From: Trametes villosa
Lineage: Eukaryota > Basidiomycota > Agaricomycetes > Polyporales > Polyporaceae
DNA: 64,000 nt
Reading direction: 5' to 3'
Assembly (NCBI GenBank): GCA_002964805.2
Contig: PUDQ02000010.1
Location: 1,054,001-1,118,000, forward strand
The first letter of the stretch is position 1. The number at the start of each line of letters is the position of its first letter. Positions 24,574-37,265 of this stretch are shown here, piece by piece. A program made the translations under genes and the position numbers. Under the pieces are notes generated by a model. That model saw only the letters and a program-made list of their open reading frames with translations, made no database searches and had not been told where the DNA came from.

Positions 24574-25897
24574 ATGCATTCTAGCGGATCAAGCACTGAG
24601 TTTGCAACCCTCGCCCCACTACAGACATTAAAAGAGGTCATCCACAACACACTGAGCCTAGTCAAGGATCTGGATATTCAATTGGACCAGTCAGTCACAC
24701 GGTCTTCCCAGTACAGGTCGCATGTGCTGACGACGTTTACACAGGGAGCTCGATATACCTGTGAACGGTACTCCTCAACATTGGCTGCAGATGTCTTTGT
24801 TCGAGATAGATACTGAGAGGGAGATGTTGTGCCGTAACACCTTGCAAGCACTGCGCAACGCGGCCACCTGGGCTCGACACACGGACACCTCTATCATGGA
24901 AAGGGATTTCGCGGGGGTGGCAATGCGTGCGACCCAGTTTCGCCATCAGATCCAAGAGGTATTTGATTAACCATCCTCAGCGTTCGAGGCGGGCTGATAA
25001 TTTATCGCTCAGTTGAAGATGATGATCAGTCATCTTCCGCCCCGTACCGATGGGTCGGAATGGGGGCCGTTCCTTGCCGCTAGTGTTGCACAGCTCCAAA
25101 CCATCCTGCAGTGGCTGGAGACGAGGGAGAAGACGCTATTCGACATTTTCCTCAACTTGAATAGATACATTCAGTTTTTGGGACAGCCGGAGGTAAATGG
25201 CCACATCAAGCTCTCCCGGTCATTGCTGATGATAGTCACTGACATGGGTTTAGGATCAGTTCGAGATGTCTGTCAGCGGTCTCACCATAGAGGCAAACCC
25301 CCACGGCCAGCACTTCATGATCAACATCTACAATGAACTCTACGCTCTGCGGCAAGAACGCTCGTGCGCGGTTGAATCTCTGTCTTTCATTTTGGACGAC
25401 GCACGAGTTTCATGGCCCGCTGGGATTGTAAACGAATATGAACAGTGGTATACTGTGAAATCCGTGCAAGGCATTCATTCTCGCCTCAGTGCCAAAGAGC
25501 CCACGCAAGCAACGTTGATCGCAGAGGCGAAGGTAAGTTGTTGGGTTCTGCTATGATACTACGGACGTACTGACATGAGTCGATGTTGCAGAACTTCCGA
25601 GAGCGCGCGAGGGCCATTCCGTGCACGCTGCCCAATAACGAAGGCACCATGGCCATAGAAGATTTATTGCTTGTGAAGGAGTTGTACACCAGTCTCCAGT
25701 GTCGTGTCATCGATCTATACCAGGTGAGTGGTTTGCGTAGGTATACCTCGCGGTAGCGTGTATGACCTAGCTGTGGATCGCAGTATCAACAAGAGCTTGC
25801 AGAGCCTCTCGATGGCCTACTAGGTACTCTACGAGCGGTCGCGGAGCTTACGGAGCGATTAGAAGAAGTTAACCGTTGTATGTCACATGGTATATAA
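24574..25897 (+). CDS. Gene B: helical protein of the six-exon family
   Basis: Six exons: 24574-24689, 24745-24958, 25013-25192, 25254-25532, 25592-25723 and 25784-25897, 344 aa. Lengths are 116, 214, 180, 279, 132 and 114 nt, with the first intron phase 2 and the rest phase 0, matching genes A, C and E. The chain is almost entirely predicted helix: LKEVIHNTLSLVKDLDIQLD in exon 1, LQTILQWLETREKTLFDIFL in exon 3, and LTERLEEVNR near the end. No membrane segment or catalytic motif is seen. It starts 366 bp from the divergently transcribed RING gene, so the two may share a control region. The function is unknown. Confidence 0.75.
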
Positions 25898-26398
25898 GGA
25901 AGGCCGTTATGCTCTCGTCGAAGCAGATGTCTCCCGCAAATTGATATGCACAGGCAGCGTTCCCTGGTCGGCCCTCCTTTCTCTCTTTGACTCCTGTTTA
26001 TTGCTCGAGAGGGCCTGGCCCTGTGGTAGGCAGAAACTATGCTGTATCTACTGCGAAAGGCGAATCAAAGGCTCTGCAAGCGAGAGAACATAACGGGAGC
26101 CCCGAGGGGCCCGTGCATGCCAGGGGGAGGGAAGGGGAGTAGTGACGAATGACCCGAAGTAGAGGGAGACGACGCGCAGACGACCCGAAAGGTAAGGAAG
26201 AAAGAGACTGGAGTAGGTGGAGGAGGGCATGCATTGCGGGTGTGCGGTTGCTGCTCCCGGCCATTGAAGGCAAGGGGATAACTCATAAACCTGCCGTCCT
26301 TTCGAGTGGCGCATGCCCCCCCGGGTTTCTCGCCTCTTGCCACGGTCAGGAGTACGCCTGGCAGTCCCCTGCCAGTCGTCAGAACTCCGCCACCCATG
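25898..26398. other. No gene seen
   Basis: GC-rich spacer between gene B and the R0 duplication, with only short frames lacking motifs. Confidence 0.4.
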
Positions 26399-26677
26399 GA
26401 GCTGCTGTTTTGCACATCGGCTATGCTAGTGCGGGCAGCGGCGAACTGGAATGACGAATCCAAGCTTATCAAGTCTTGGGTCGGTGGCCATTTCTGCCCG
26501 TATTCTGATACACGTCGCGGGCCTCACCCAAGGCTGTACCATGTCGGCGTATGGTACGGATTCAGGTCGTCCGGCGGAGGCTGTATCACCCATTGGTCCA
26601 GAGAATTTGGGACATCGGAGAAATGGAAGCGGACTATCTCTATCACGAACCCTCCTGCAAATCGGGAGTTCACTTAA
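26399..26677 (+). pseudogene. 3'-terminal fragment of the LRR/F-box-like gene
   Basis: Encodes the last 92 codons of the gene at 1030-2252 (from ELLFCTSAML to the stop) with no upstream exons. The fragment starts mid-exon at the duplication boundary. It is a by-product of the R0 duplication and is not expected to be functional. Confidence 0.85.
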
Positions 26678-27706
26678 TCATGGTGAGTCCCTAGCTAGTG
26701 CGCGTATGTCCGAAGTTTGGCTCACATCGGCTCATTTAGATACCGTAACACGACTCATATATCGGTACTGGTGCCTAACCAAAGCTATATAGATTGCCGT
26801 CTAATCGAGTCACTTCCACTCGCCCAAACGATGGCGTGTGCAGGGACATTGAGCGGACGCCACTAGACGAAACCCCGCAGTTACACTCGGCCTTGTTGGT
26901 ATAACCCTATGCTCACGTGTCACCGTGCCCGAGTCACGACAGGCCGACCGAGTAAGCTAGTCGAGCCTGTCCACAAGTATGATAACTAGCTGTACATTAC
27001 GCAATGTCTCTATCACTGCCCCTGCGCACTGTGCAGTGCAGCCGCACTACGCTGTCGACCTCAGACGGTTGTCCACGCGGAGGCTGCCGCCGTCCCAAAA
27101 GAAGCAGCCCTTCGAAAACGCCTATGAAGGGGGGACGAGCCTGTCCACAATCAGTGCAGTCGACAGCGGCTGCAAAAGTGCGTGTCGCCCAAGGAATTTG
27201 ACATGTGAAACAACCGAACGTGTTAGGGCTGGAGGCCGAAAGCAAGCTCTAAGTTCCTGTTCCTTGGGGCCCGCGATGAGAAGCACAAGTAAGGCAAGCA
27301 CATTGAGCGAGATCCCCGGGAGCAGCGCAGGGACAACGCGGTAGCTTGTTGAGTTTGCTCGCAAGCTCTTCTAAACCTGAATCGATGTACCACTTCCACT
27401 TCCACTGGAGTGGGATATCGCAGAAGCGGAGACATTCTATGCGCCGGAGGTGACATGAATCGACGCGGAGCCGTCACGAAGATTTCGACGAGCGTGAGGA
27501 GCTGCATGTATCAGTGTCCACTTCCCCGCGTTATCAAAGTTGCCCCGATCGTATGCCGTGTAATGCGCCCGCTTCACATGTTTGCCGTGAGCCAGGAACT
27601 GGCCGGTGCGCAGGCTCATGATGACGGGGTGGGCGAGCGGGGTTGGGGATACGGAGTGTGGAAGAAGCAGGCGACATACGTCGAATTGTCGTTCCGGCTG
27701 ACGCCG
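26399..27706 (+). repeat. Inverted duplication R0, arm B
   Basis: Exact reverse complement of 1-1308 as far as I compared. On its right, 55 bp (27707-27761) separate it from R2 copy 2; these may also belong to the duplication, whose other end lies outside the window. Confidence 0.9.
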
Positions 27707-27761
27707 TGCCTTTCATGTACTCCGGGCCAGGGGTGTCCGCGGCACCAGATGCTCCGAAATA

Positions 27762-28910
27762 CGAATCGCCTGTGTACGTGGTCAGGTTAGCAGGAGGGGT
27801 CCGGATGACGGGCAAGAGTGGGACGTGCCATTGGACGAGGAGCACGCTCTGCACGCTTGGGGTCGTGCAAGCCGCGCATTCTACACTCTGTGAAGCCTGT
27901 GGACGACATCAATTTGGAGCCTGCGGTGACGAATGAGTGAACTTGCTTACACGACGAACATCCCGGCCGCCGGGGGAGAGCGTTCTCGACGTACAGGCAT
28001 AGGTTTGCCCTTCGCCGTGTTCGCCCGGGCTGGCGGCGGCGGTCTGAGTGTTGCGGATAGGCAGCGAGCCTGAGGCAGGTGCGAACGGGCGCATATTGGG
28101 GGATAGAGAGCCTTGTCCGCGGACGAGTCGCGCAGCCTGCAGGGGAGATAACCCGTGCAGGCCAGGGAAGAGGAGAGGGAGGGGGCGGGGAGGGAGGGTC
28201 TGAGCGGGAAATAACCCAGCGCAGACTCGGAGGTGGTGGGCGGATGTGGCAGGAGGGAGACGGCCAGCGCGCCGTGGGTGGAGAAGGACGAAGTTGTGTT
28301 GTGTCGCGCGCGCTCTCGGCCAGGCGCGTCGGCGCCCACGCTCGCGGGGGCGGGTGCCGGTGTGCCAGCCCTGGTCATCCTCGAGTCGTGCCCGCCGACG
28401 TCTCAGAGAGCGCGTACGATCGAGCAGACCGTCGTCGGCATGCGCACAGGGCTCTCGACCGCACGGCACTCGCCTAGCGTGCGCGGCGGCAGCATGCCGG
28501 ACGCTGCTCGCGGGCTTGCGTGCATGATCGGCGTCGCGGGCCTGGGGGCCGGCGTTGGCAGGGTCCGCGAGGGCGTGGACGACGGTTGCTTTGTGCTTGC
28601 CTTGAGGGCGGCCGCCGAGAGCCGGTGTACGAGAGGAGAGCGGTGAGCGCGAGTACTCGGTGGACAGTGCGACAGTTGAACGTTGAACGTTGAGTTGAGA
28701 GCGAGACAGTCCGTGGGAATCCCCGCGCCGCGCGCCCTGCAAGCGCCCACGCTTCCGACTTTCGACTTTCGACTTTCCGCTTCCGAGCGCGCCTCTCGCT
28801 TGTCCTTTCCGCTGCCGCCACTCGCCACTCTCTCCCGGCACCGCGGCCGCCGCCGTCTCTTTCAAGATCGCACAATCCACTCCCAACAATCCGCGCTCCC
28901 CACCCATCCC
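27762..28910 (+). repeat. Repeat module R2, copy 2
   Basis: Direct copy of 17145-18293. From 28187 onwards it is also part of the large inverted repeat. After 28910 the sequence diverges from copy 1 and continues as DNA found only in the two inverted-repeat arms and, as a short piece, at 55664-55711. Confidence 0.92.
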
Positions 28911-31823
28911 GGAGCCGCAAACGCGCTTCTACCAGCGCCTCGACACCCGACGGCGCAAAGCACGTCTTCGTGCGTCCTCTTCGAAGGGCAACGGAGATGC
29001 GGAGCGGGGAGGAGGCGATGCCGCGCATGGCGCACCTGCGTTACAACCCTAGTCGCGCGCAGGCGGATTCAGATCCGAGTGCCCCCGCCCGCCCGTGATG
29101 AGTTCCGCGGCCGGGTAGCTGCGTAGTCTGGCGGGGTCATCGAATGACATTGTGTAGTTCGCACCTGAGCTCCTCCTGGTCATTTATACAGCTGATATGT
29201 AACTCATTTATGCTCGAGACAAATTGTCGGCATAGCCTGAGCGATTGGTCCAGCAACGGAGATGTTGCTTTCCCGAATCCTGAAGGTTCTCGCGGAGGTA
29301 GGGCATCTGCAGGCTTCGTGTCAGCATCTGCACGAACAACATCCCAAGAAGCACGAACGAGAATCATGCTCTGACGCAGATTTTACGCGAGTTCAAGTCA
29401 ACTGCTCGCTGCCCGTCGCCCTTTAACGATTTTGACGCGATATTGTAGACAATTTGCACGGGAGAGCCTATCATGAACGCGGTGTCATCGTCCTCGATCA
29501 CAGCACGGATCCCCTCCGAAACCGCCGGGATAGCAGGCCTCCTGTTTGGCATTTCAAGGGCTCTTACGGGCTCGCTCGGCCTGTATGCTGCGCAGTTCGT
29601 AGCAGACATCGCGCATATAAGCGTAGAAACCACTGAATACGACAAGAAGTACATGAATCAGGATCAAGTTCGACATTTTCCCGAGCACTAGCGAGAGGCG
29701 CAGACTTTCGGCGACGGACGCCAGGGATGAGGTTCCTCCGACTGAACCCGCTGTATGGTTCGCGAGGAGCCTTCTTAATGGCGCGATCTTCACCCTTCGT
29801 AGCTCGCAAGAGATGAAGGTACTAACCTCTTTGATGTCTCGTACGCGATATTTCATGACGTGGTCGGGCAAGTCGCTGGAGCTCGTGCTCGTGCTCGGCC
29901 AAATGCGGCGCTGCAGCTCGAGCTCGAGCTCGGGCCACTTTGCGGCGTATCTTCCTCTCAGGCCTACAAGATAGATGCGTCCCCCCGCAGATATCGTCCC
30001 GAGAGCTCGGGGTCGCCCAGGGAGGAATACGTTCTAGCCGTGCTCTCAAAACGCGTTGGAAGGCCAGTACGCTGATCGAAGCGCAGCGCGACCGAACAGA
30101 CCAGCCGCCGAGGGCCTTGTACGGTACACTCGATGCCCTGGGCAAAGTGAGGGAGTAATGGTAGTGGAGAGGAAAGCACGAGGGCGCGTAGAGGAGGGCA
30201 GGAGGCAGGGAGGACGGGCGACGAAGCGAGCGGAAGAGAGAGTGTGTGTCCAGCGACAAGGATTCGAGCGTACGGGAAGGTCGGTCGCGATATCTTCTGG
30301 CAATGCCGGGATGACTACATTTACACCGGTCAGAGGAGACGCTGGCAAAGAGGGAAAGAGGGGCGTACCGTGAACTAGCGCTCCGGCTGGTGCGCATGCC
30401 CAGGCCTGGCTGCGCTTGGTGCTGCAGTGGGTCACCGATGTGCTCGTGCTGGTGTACCAGCCCTGGTCATCCTCGAGTCGTGCCCGCCGACGTCTCAGAG
30501 AGCGCGTACGATCGAGCAGACCGTCATCGGCATGCGCACAGGGCTCTCGACACGGCAGCACTCGCGCGGCAGACGCGGCGACTGCAGATTAAGCGCAGGC
30601 TATTGGCGGGCTGAGCGGGCTGAGCGGGCTGAGCGGGCCTGCGGGGTCCAGGGCGTCCGTCGCGTCGAATACCGTCACCAAGGTCGTTTCGGGGTCGGAG
30701 GCAAGGCCTAGTGCGAGCGTTCAGAGACGCTGCTCAGCACGCTCCGCGGTTGGCTCGATGCCTCGGGAAGGCCAGCGGGATTGTCGCGAGGAACGGGAGG
30801 ACGAGCGGGCGACCCTACAGTCCAGAGCGGATAGAGGGCGGGGTGTCTCGCCGCGCATGTCGCAGGGCGAGAGAAGACGGTGGATGGGCAGGGGAGGGAA
30901 TGTCCGCAATGTCTCGAATGGGCGGAACCTGCGAGCGGGTGCCGCCTGGCGGAAGGGCCGGTCCTGGCGGGCGCGTGTGGAGGCCATACGGGCCCAGGTG
31001 CGGGTGTGCTACGACTGCCGGCGGAGATGTCGTTGGGTAAGACGTAGATGCCCGGCTGGTGGTCTGAACGGGAGATGCCCCGGTCCGAACGACAGAACCT
31101 CGAGCTCGTCGAACGCAGAGGAGCGGTCTTTTCCGCGGGCGAGTCGCGCAGCCTGCAGGGGAGATAACCCGTGCAGGCCAGGAAAGAGGGGAGGGAGGAG
31201 GCGGGGTGGGAGGATCTGAGCGGGAGATAACCCAGCTCAGACTCGGAGGTGATGGGCGGATGAGAGATTCACGACGGCCAGTGCGCCGTGTGTGGAGATT
31301 CAGAAGGAGAGAGTCAGAGAGAGAGTAGGGATTCGATCCATTAACACGTACTATTGTCGCTACACCGGACCGCAAAGGCAGCTACTTACATAATACTAAC
31401 TACTCCCAACTCCGACTGAAGCCTCCGTAGCCTTCTGTTGTCGCGCGACGCGCGCCTATGGCCTTGTATTCTCAGAGTCCGGCTCTCGCGACGACCTCTC
31501 TCTCGCTCTCATCTTCATCCCTGCTGTAGGCGGTTATTTCCGCTACAGCCCGCTCCCCTCCGCCACCCTCCACTGCATGTGCTGGTATCCACCGCATTGC
31601 TGTCGCTGATCTCAACCTGTCCTACACGAGGCCTGCTCGCACCCAATCGTCCAAGTCCACGCACGACGCGTCCCTCGACGCACTCAAACTCGTACCGGAC
31701 CCGGAGCCCCGTCGGATACTGCGTCGGGAGCACCTGTAGACTGCCCGTACGCGTCCTCTTCATGTTGAGTCCCGCTTGGGCGCGGCCCGACGCGCCCCTG
31801 TGCTACGTTGTATCGACGTCTGC
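28187..31823 (+). repeat. Large inverted repeat, left arm (3637 bp)
   Basis: Position p pairs with 69089-p on the opposite strand across the whole length, so there is no net indel. I noticed one substitution: T at 30910 against C in the right arm and in the other R1 copies. The arm is made of the end of R2, a 1.26-kb segment unique to the two arms, and most of R1. The frames in it (for example 29144-29374, 29473-29691) show no domain. A run of GAGCTC/GCTCGT units lies near 29880-29935. Confidence 0.93.
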
Positions 31824-32528
31824 TTGTATGCGTAGTAGCTTTCTATACATTTCCCAGCCTGCGTCCGTATTACAATCAGTTTCACGTCTTGCCCCCGCTC
31901 TCTACGCTTTAATTTGGTCTAGACTCAACGCGGTTCAGTGGAATGCGCTCTTCCTAATCCAGCCGCCGTTGGCCGCGCGTCGACGTCTAGTGCGCTCATA
32001 CGAAGCCGTTTTGAGGCGAGCGCCGCATCCACGGCTCTGTGCACACTTCCGTAACGGCTTGTTTGTTCGCCCCCGCTCTCTGAGTCGTCCGCGGTCACCG
32101 CCGAGGCTTACGAGGGCTGGCTCGCGAGCATTTGCGCACCCATGCGGCACGGGGCGGCTGCCCGGGCACCAGTTGAAGGGGTGCTCGTGCCCGCATGATC
32201 CGTCGATTTGAAGTACTGCCCACCCCCATGCTCGGTCATCCTCCGCGCTGTCCTCCGGGTCTGCTTCCTTGGCTTTTGCCGCGCTCTTTCGCAGCACCAC
32301 GTGTCGTTGTCGCGCATCCCGTATATATACACCCGGCTATCACGGCCAGTCTGATAACCTTCCCGGAACTGCGTCGGCAGTGACACCTTTGTAATCGTGC
32401 GGGACGATGTCAACGCTCAATACACGGCCACAATACTTACGTCGCGTCCGCCGACGGCGAACTGAAGGGGAGTCGCAGGTGGAAGAGCGGCTCGCTGGTG
32501 ACCACAGACTGACGGCCGTTCTCTGGGG
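30167..32528 (+). repeat. Repeat module R1, copy 2
   Basis: Direct copy of 11663-14024 (offset 18501 over most of its length). It overlaps the left arm up to 31823 and then continues 705 bp beyond the arm, so the arm edge is internal to R1. Confidence 0.92.
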
Positions 32529-32880
32529 GGCAGCTCGGGAAATACACATGCGCAGGTCGTCCATTCAGCCTCGTGCACGCTCGAACAACAATTCATAGGT
32601 TTTCCGTACAATGGTGATAGACATGAGGTAAGTACATGGTTGTGGTGCCGATCACATGGAAGCCGTTTTCTGCAGCCCAAAATTCATACGATAAATTGCA
32701 ACACGTCGTCAAGGCAGGGTACATGCTGCAATAGGCCGTCAGGGATGAGAAGGATCCTTTCCGAATGAAACTACTCACTCCATCCTACGAAGCGTGGTCA
32801 TACAAGACGAAAGGTAGAACTTATCGATAGGGCCTTGGCTTGTTCAATTCCATCGTGTAGGCTTCTACCGCCCTATGTGT
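32529..32880. other. Short spacer, no gene seen
   Basis: It holds the 3' flank of the gene ending at 32881. No motif was recognised. Confidence 0.4.
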
Positions 32881-35800
32881 TTATAAATTGCAAATAGAGT
32901 CAGCATCGGACATGCTATACGAAGCGGTCACGTACCGCCAAACGGCCGGGCAGTGGTCGAACGAGTATGTATCCTCGCTCCGGTTCAGATCCTCGCGAGC
33001 AAAGTCTCCCAGGTTGGCATACCACATAGCGTCGTACGTGTTACGGGGTAGTCCTTTCACGGGCTTGCGACTATCATCGACCTTGGTGCTGACCATGCGC
33101 TTCCGAGGCTGATTCCCTCGTGGGTGAGGGGGTTTGGTGACGGCCTCAACAGCATCAAAGCCTCGTAGCCAGGGCGTTACCGTCTCGGCGCGCCACGACT
33201 TCTTCAGGATCCGGTAGTATTTGACCCCATTCTCGGTCTCAGACTCATCAGAGCTCATACCGTCAACGCCAAGAGCTTCGAGCATGTCGAGATGAGGTCC
33301 CAACTGCGGATACTTGGTAGCAACATCCCGACGCCGATGATATAGCTGTACATACACAGATCACTATGGAGAATGAGAATACAACGTGAGATACGCACTG
33401 TAACCTTCCGTTGATCACGATTTGCTTTGCTATTCAACTCACGACGGGCATCCTCTGAGAGTTGTTGCTCGCGGAAATTCTTACGCAAAGTGCGCACATG
33501 CGTAATGAAGGCTGCCGCGACGGTTTTGTGGTCTTCACAGTCAAACCTGCCTGATTCCACGAACGCGCGTGCGAAAACCATGGAAGCAGATCTGTTCCAC
33601 GCGTTCAGGGCCCCCTGGCTGATATGGATCTTGAAGTTGTCCTTGTCGCAACAGTGATTCCCCTTGCTGTCATTGACAAAGCGTTTAGCTTCGTCGGATG
33701 TTGCTAGACAAGTAGGAGGAAACGGCGAATTGGCTGTATCACGTTTCATGAGCTCGCGAGCGAACACTTGTACATCACGCTAATGAATTCGATCTGTGAG
33801 CATTTGCTTACACAATACACTGAACGACTGACCTCTAAAGTGCACTTCTCGTCGGAGCGTCGCTTGGGAGAAACCGTGCGTTTGGGCGTATTCCCTCCAT
33901 TCCCAGCCGGCCTGGAGGCGCTCCGGCGCGTATTTCGCGGACTACCCGCATTTGATGGTATGTTCCGCGATGAGGAATGCTGCGAGGATGGATTGTGTGT
34001 AGCTCGGGGGACTTGCGCGGCTTGTATGGTGGACTGCTCCTTCAGGATCTGGATGATGTTGACAGAAAACTCGTTGAAGGAGGTCGTGAGATTCTCTAGT
34101 CCTCGACGTAGCTCGAGCACTTCTTGACGCGTCGCAGCGGCCTCCTACGCATAGATTCAGTACAAAATTTGAGAATGCAGTGGCTAACCAACCATCGGGT
34201 CTATCGTAAGAGCGTGCAAGTGGGCATCCGTCAATCTGTTCCGTTCTGCAAAGCGCATGTTTGCCTCTTGCGCAGCCTTCGCATCTCGCCTCAAATTCAT
34301 ATTCGCAGGGGGCGTTTGAGAGGTACCCGCCGTTGCACTGGGCCCTGCCCTGGGTGGTGATGAGAAGGATGGAACATCGGTTTGATGGGTAGTGTGTGCC
34401 CCAACTTCCTGCTGGGCGTTCCCGTATCTGCTGTCTGGTGCAAACTGTGCGATGTGAAAACCAGCCATTCACGGGACGCATTGCATTACATCCGCGCACC
34501 TTAGGCTTTTTGGGCGGTGGCCTCATATCGCGAGGCCTTGCAGGCAATGGCTTCGTATCGCGCATTGGCGCACTGAAAGAGCCGGAGGGAGATCCTCTAT
34601 CACGTTTCTTCCCATTCCTGTAGATGTTACACAACACTCGGAATAGCGTGGACCTGAAACTCGAAGAGACTGACCTCCTTGGAGAGTGACTTGTAATCGC
34701 TTCGGGGAGTCGATCACGTTGATCGTGACTTGGCTGGGGACTAGCAGCTCGTGTATCGGTCGCATGATCCCACCGAAAAGTGAGTGAGGTACACACCTAT
34801 TCCGACGGCCGGTGAACGTATCTCTGCCATCCCCGGCGTGTGTCGAAAAGTGCATGGCATATGCACCGGCTGCAGCCTCTTGAAATGAAAGCTGTGGGTA
34901 GCTATCAAGGTAAGTGAGCAAAAGTCGCTCCATCACACCACGAGCCTACTTGGTGTATCCGCCAGTGCTGGTCAGGTTGGAGTCGGGACCTGCGATTGGA
35001 GGGCGTGGCTGCTGTGCATGATTCTGCTCCGATGAAGTGTTTTGAGGCTGCTTTACTTGACGTGATGCTTGGCCGACCGGCAATGACCTGGCTTACGCAC
35101 GTCAGGCGACTTTCATTGTATAGCTCTAGTGTCATCAACCAGTTTGCTGACACGTACGGATATATGTGGCTTGGGGGTGGCGTGTTGGTGTATAGCTCCG
35201 CGTTATAGCTGTTTGGCCGTTTGTTAGTGAAAAGATAGTCGTGTTGGGAGAGGAGCGTACCCCTGATCGCGCATAGTACGCTCGAGTCTCTGGTTCGAGC
35301 CGCTATCAGAGAAGACAACACTGAGGATCGTTCATGATGCATCTAGTCTGGGATCGCCGCTGACCTCGTTGGATATACTTCGTGCTGATACACAAATGAC
35401 TGAGGGGCCACATCCGATTCCTGGAGATATGACGCGTTGGCGATGCTACTCGACCCCTCAATCTCTTGGTCGCACATAACGTGTCGATGGGTACTCTCTG
35501 ATCCCACCTCTCGATCAGAGTCAGCGTCGTCGAGAATGGAATCGCCACTCTCTTCGCCGCTGGCCATAACTTCATCCCCCTCTATGTGATGAGTAGTCTC
35601 TGGTGCCACCTCCTGGTCATAGTCAGCATCATCGAGCATGCGATCGCTGCTCTCATCGCTGCCGGTCGTAACATCTTCCCCTTCTACACTATCTGAGCGA
35701 TGATACGACTCGGCGCCGTCATCCGAGCTGGAACTTTCGCTTCCACTACCGTCGACGCTGGGGATGGCCGATTCATCTTTGGGTACATCAAAGCTTTCTT

Positions 35801-36038
35801 GTTGGCCTCCGCGAATACGGTGGGACCAAGCATCGATCGGGTCAAACGGTAAGGTAGGGAGCATGTCCGGCATGTGGTGTACGTCGGATGCGAACTGGTC
35901 CACCCCGCGACTCGGGCTTGCAGATACGCTGTCATGCCGGTAGTCGGACCCGTAATAGCTTGAGAGGTCGCCCTGTTCAGGTGCCATTTGATATGGCCGG
36001 GTGGTCGTAGCGCTAGAGGGGGTAGATGTATGTCGCAT
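32881..36038 (-). CDS. 867-aa, 11-exon protein of an uncharacterised basidiomycete family
   Basis: Exons: 36038-35365, 35302-35261, 35208-35158, 35087-34950, 34901-34797, 34740-34675, 34617-34500, 34444-34193, 34144-33833, 33779-33399 and 33345-32881. All joins keep frame; the intron at 34192-34145 has a weak GTTGGT donor. Residues 1-225 are acidic and Ser-rich, with two similar copies of a unit around LDDADYDQEV and LDDADSDREV. The middle is Pro/Ser-rich and basic (PPPKKPK), and a helix follows (EVLELRRGLENLTTSFNEF). The C-terminal 280 residues look like a folded domain with ALNAWNRSASMVFARAF and LDMLEALGVDGMSSDESE, then WRAETVTPWLRGFDAVE. I remember the last block from many Agaricomycete proteins of unknown function. 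It lies alone between the arms of the inverted repeat. Confidence 0.75.
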
Positions 36039-37265
36039 ACGGAGTGGGCTCTCTGTGCTGAGCCCCGCTAAAGGTCATATGAACGAGTTCGGCGTTAGAT
36101 TTGGCGATGCAACGAGAGACATGATTGCCCACCGTCGGTCCAATTTGAAGAGCCGCCCCACACTCGACCTACACGTGCTATGAGACTTGGAATCATACAG
36201 GGACTGGAAAACCGGTACCTGACTGGTGCATCAGCTGGTCGTCAGGGTCCATCCCTATGTCTTGATATTTCATGGGTCCGGCCATTGGCAAATATCCGCA
36301 TAGTCGGGACGACAGATATGTATCGACACGTACCTCCTCCACCCGTGTAAAACTCCTCAGCTGAGGTACCATCTGTACCGAAGTGTGGATCATTAGCAAA
36401 CACTTGAATCATCATCACGAAGATGAGATCCCTGACAGTCGGGCAAGCCGCCTACATGCGGGACGTGTTGAGCTGTGTTCCAACTCTGGTGGACATCCCA
36501 ATCTTCACGAGACGAGCAACAATCACTACACCAGCGATAGAGCATGTGGACAACCAACGGACCTTGGTAATCATTCGCTTCGGCGAACATACTCGCCGGT
36601 CGAAACGAAGACACGATTTCTGCGTAGAAAATGGGAGAGGCGTGTACGCGGAGCTGGACAGGAGGACAGGGAACTTAAAGTAGGCCAGCGAGCGCCTTGG
36701 TGACCAAAGCGGCAGAGTCCGCCAATACTCTGGGGAAAGAGTGAGAGAGAAGGCTTTCAATCGCCTTTGACGAATGGTGCATGATAGCATGCGGAAGCCC
36801 AGGACATGGCGACTCAGGACTACAACAAAGGTGTTGTGCATGATTGGAGCTCGAGCACCGCTATGTAAACTCAGAATCGGTACGCAGACAATGGCCTTGT
36901 AACCGACTACGAGTCACCTCGTGCAAGCACTAGGAATTATCTGTAATCGCAGAACAAAAATACATTATACAGGAAGACGAACACGTGTATGAAGCCATGT
37001 GTCAGCTAGCGGAGTGAAACTTGAGGCATCTAAGCGGGGCAAAGCCCCGGCAGAGGGCTACTCAACGCTTTGATGCACGATATCTGCAAGTAAGTCAGCG
37101 ATCGAGGACAGAGTATGCACGGCAGTGAGCGCACCTCCCCAGCGCTGGGCTTGATAGAGGCGGTCGACAGCCGAGATGTCCAGCGGGCGACGTTCTGCGG
37201 CACACATCGTAGTGGTCGTTCACGTCAGTATGGAAGCCGACGCCCGGGGTCGGCCTGAACGCTCG
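36039..37265. other. No supported gene
   Basis: It contains the 5' flank of the preceding gene. Frames at 36383-36841 on both strands have no domain or clear splice signals. Confidence 0.4.

Noticed and set aside
33942..34796. 284-codon minus-strand frame
   Set aside because: It reads through several introns of the 11-exon gene at 32881-36038; only parts of it are exonic in that frame.
35292..35301. GGTTCGAGCC, a B-box-like sequence
   Set aside because: No A box at the right distance and no cloverleaf; it overlaps an exon edge of the 11-exon gene.
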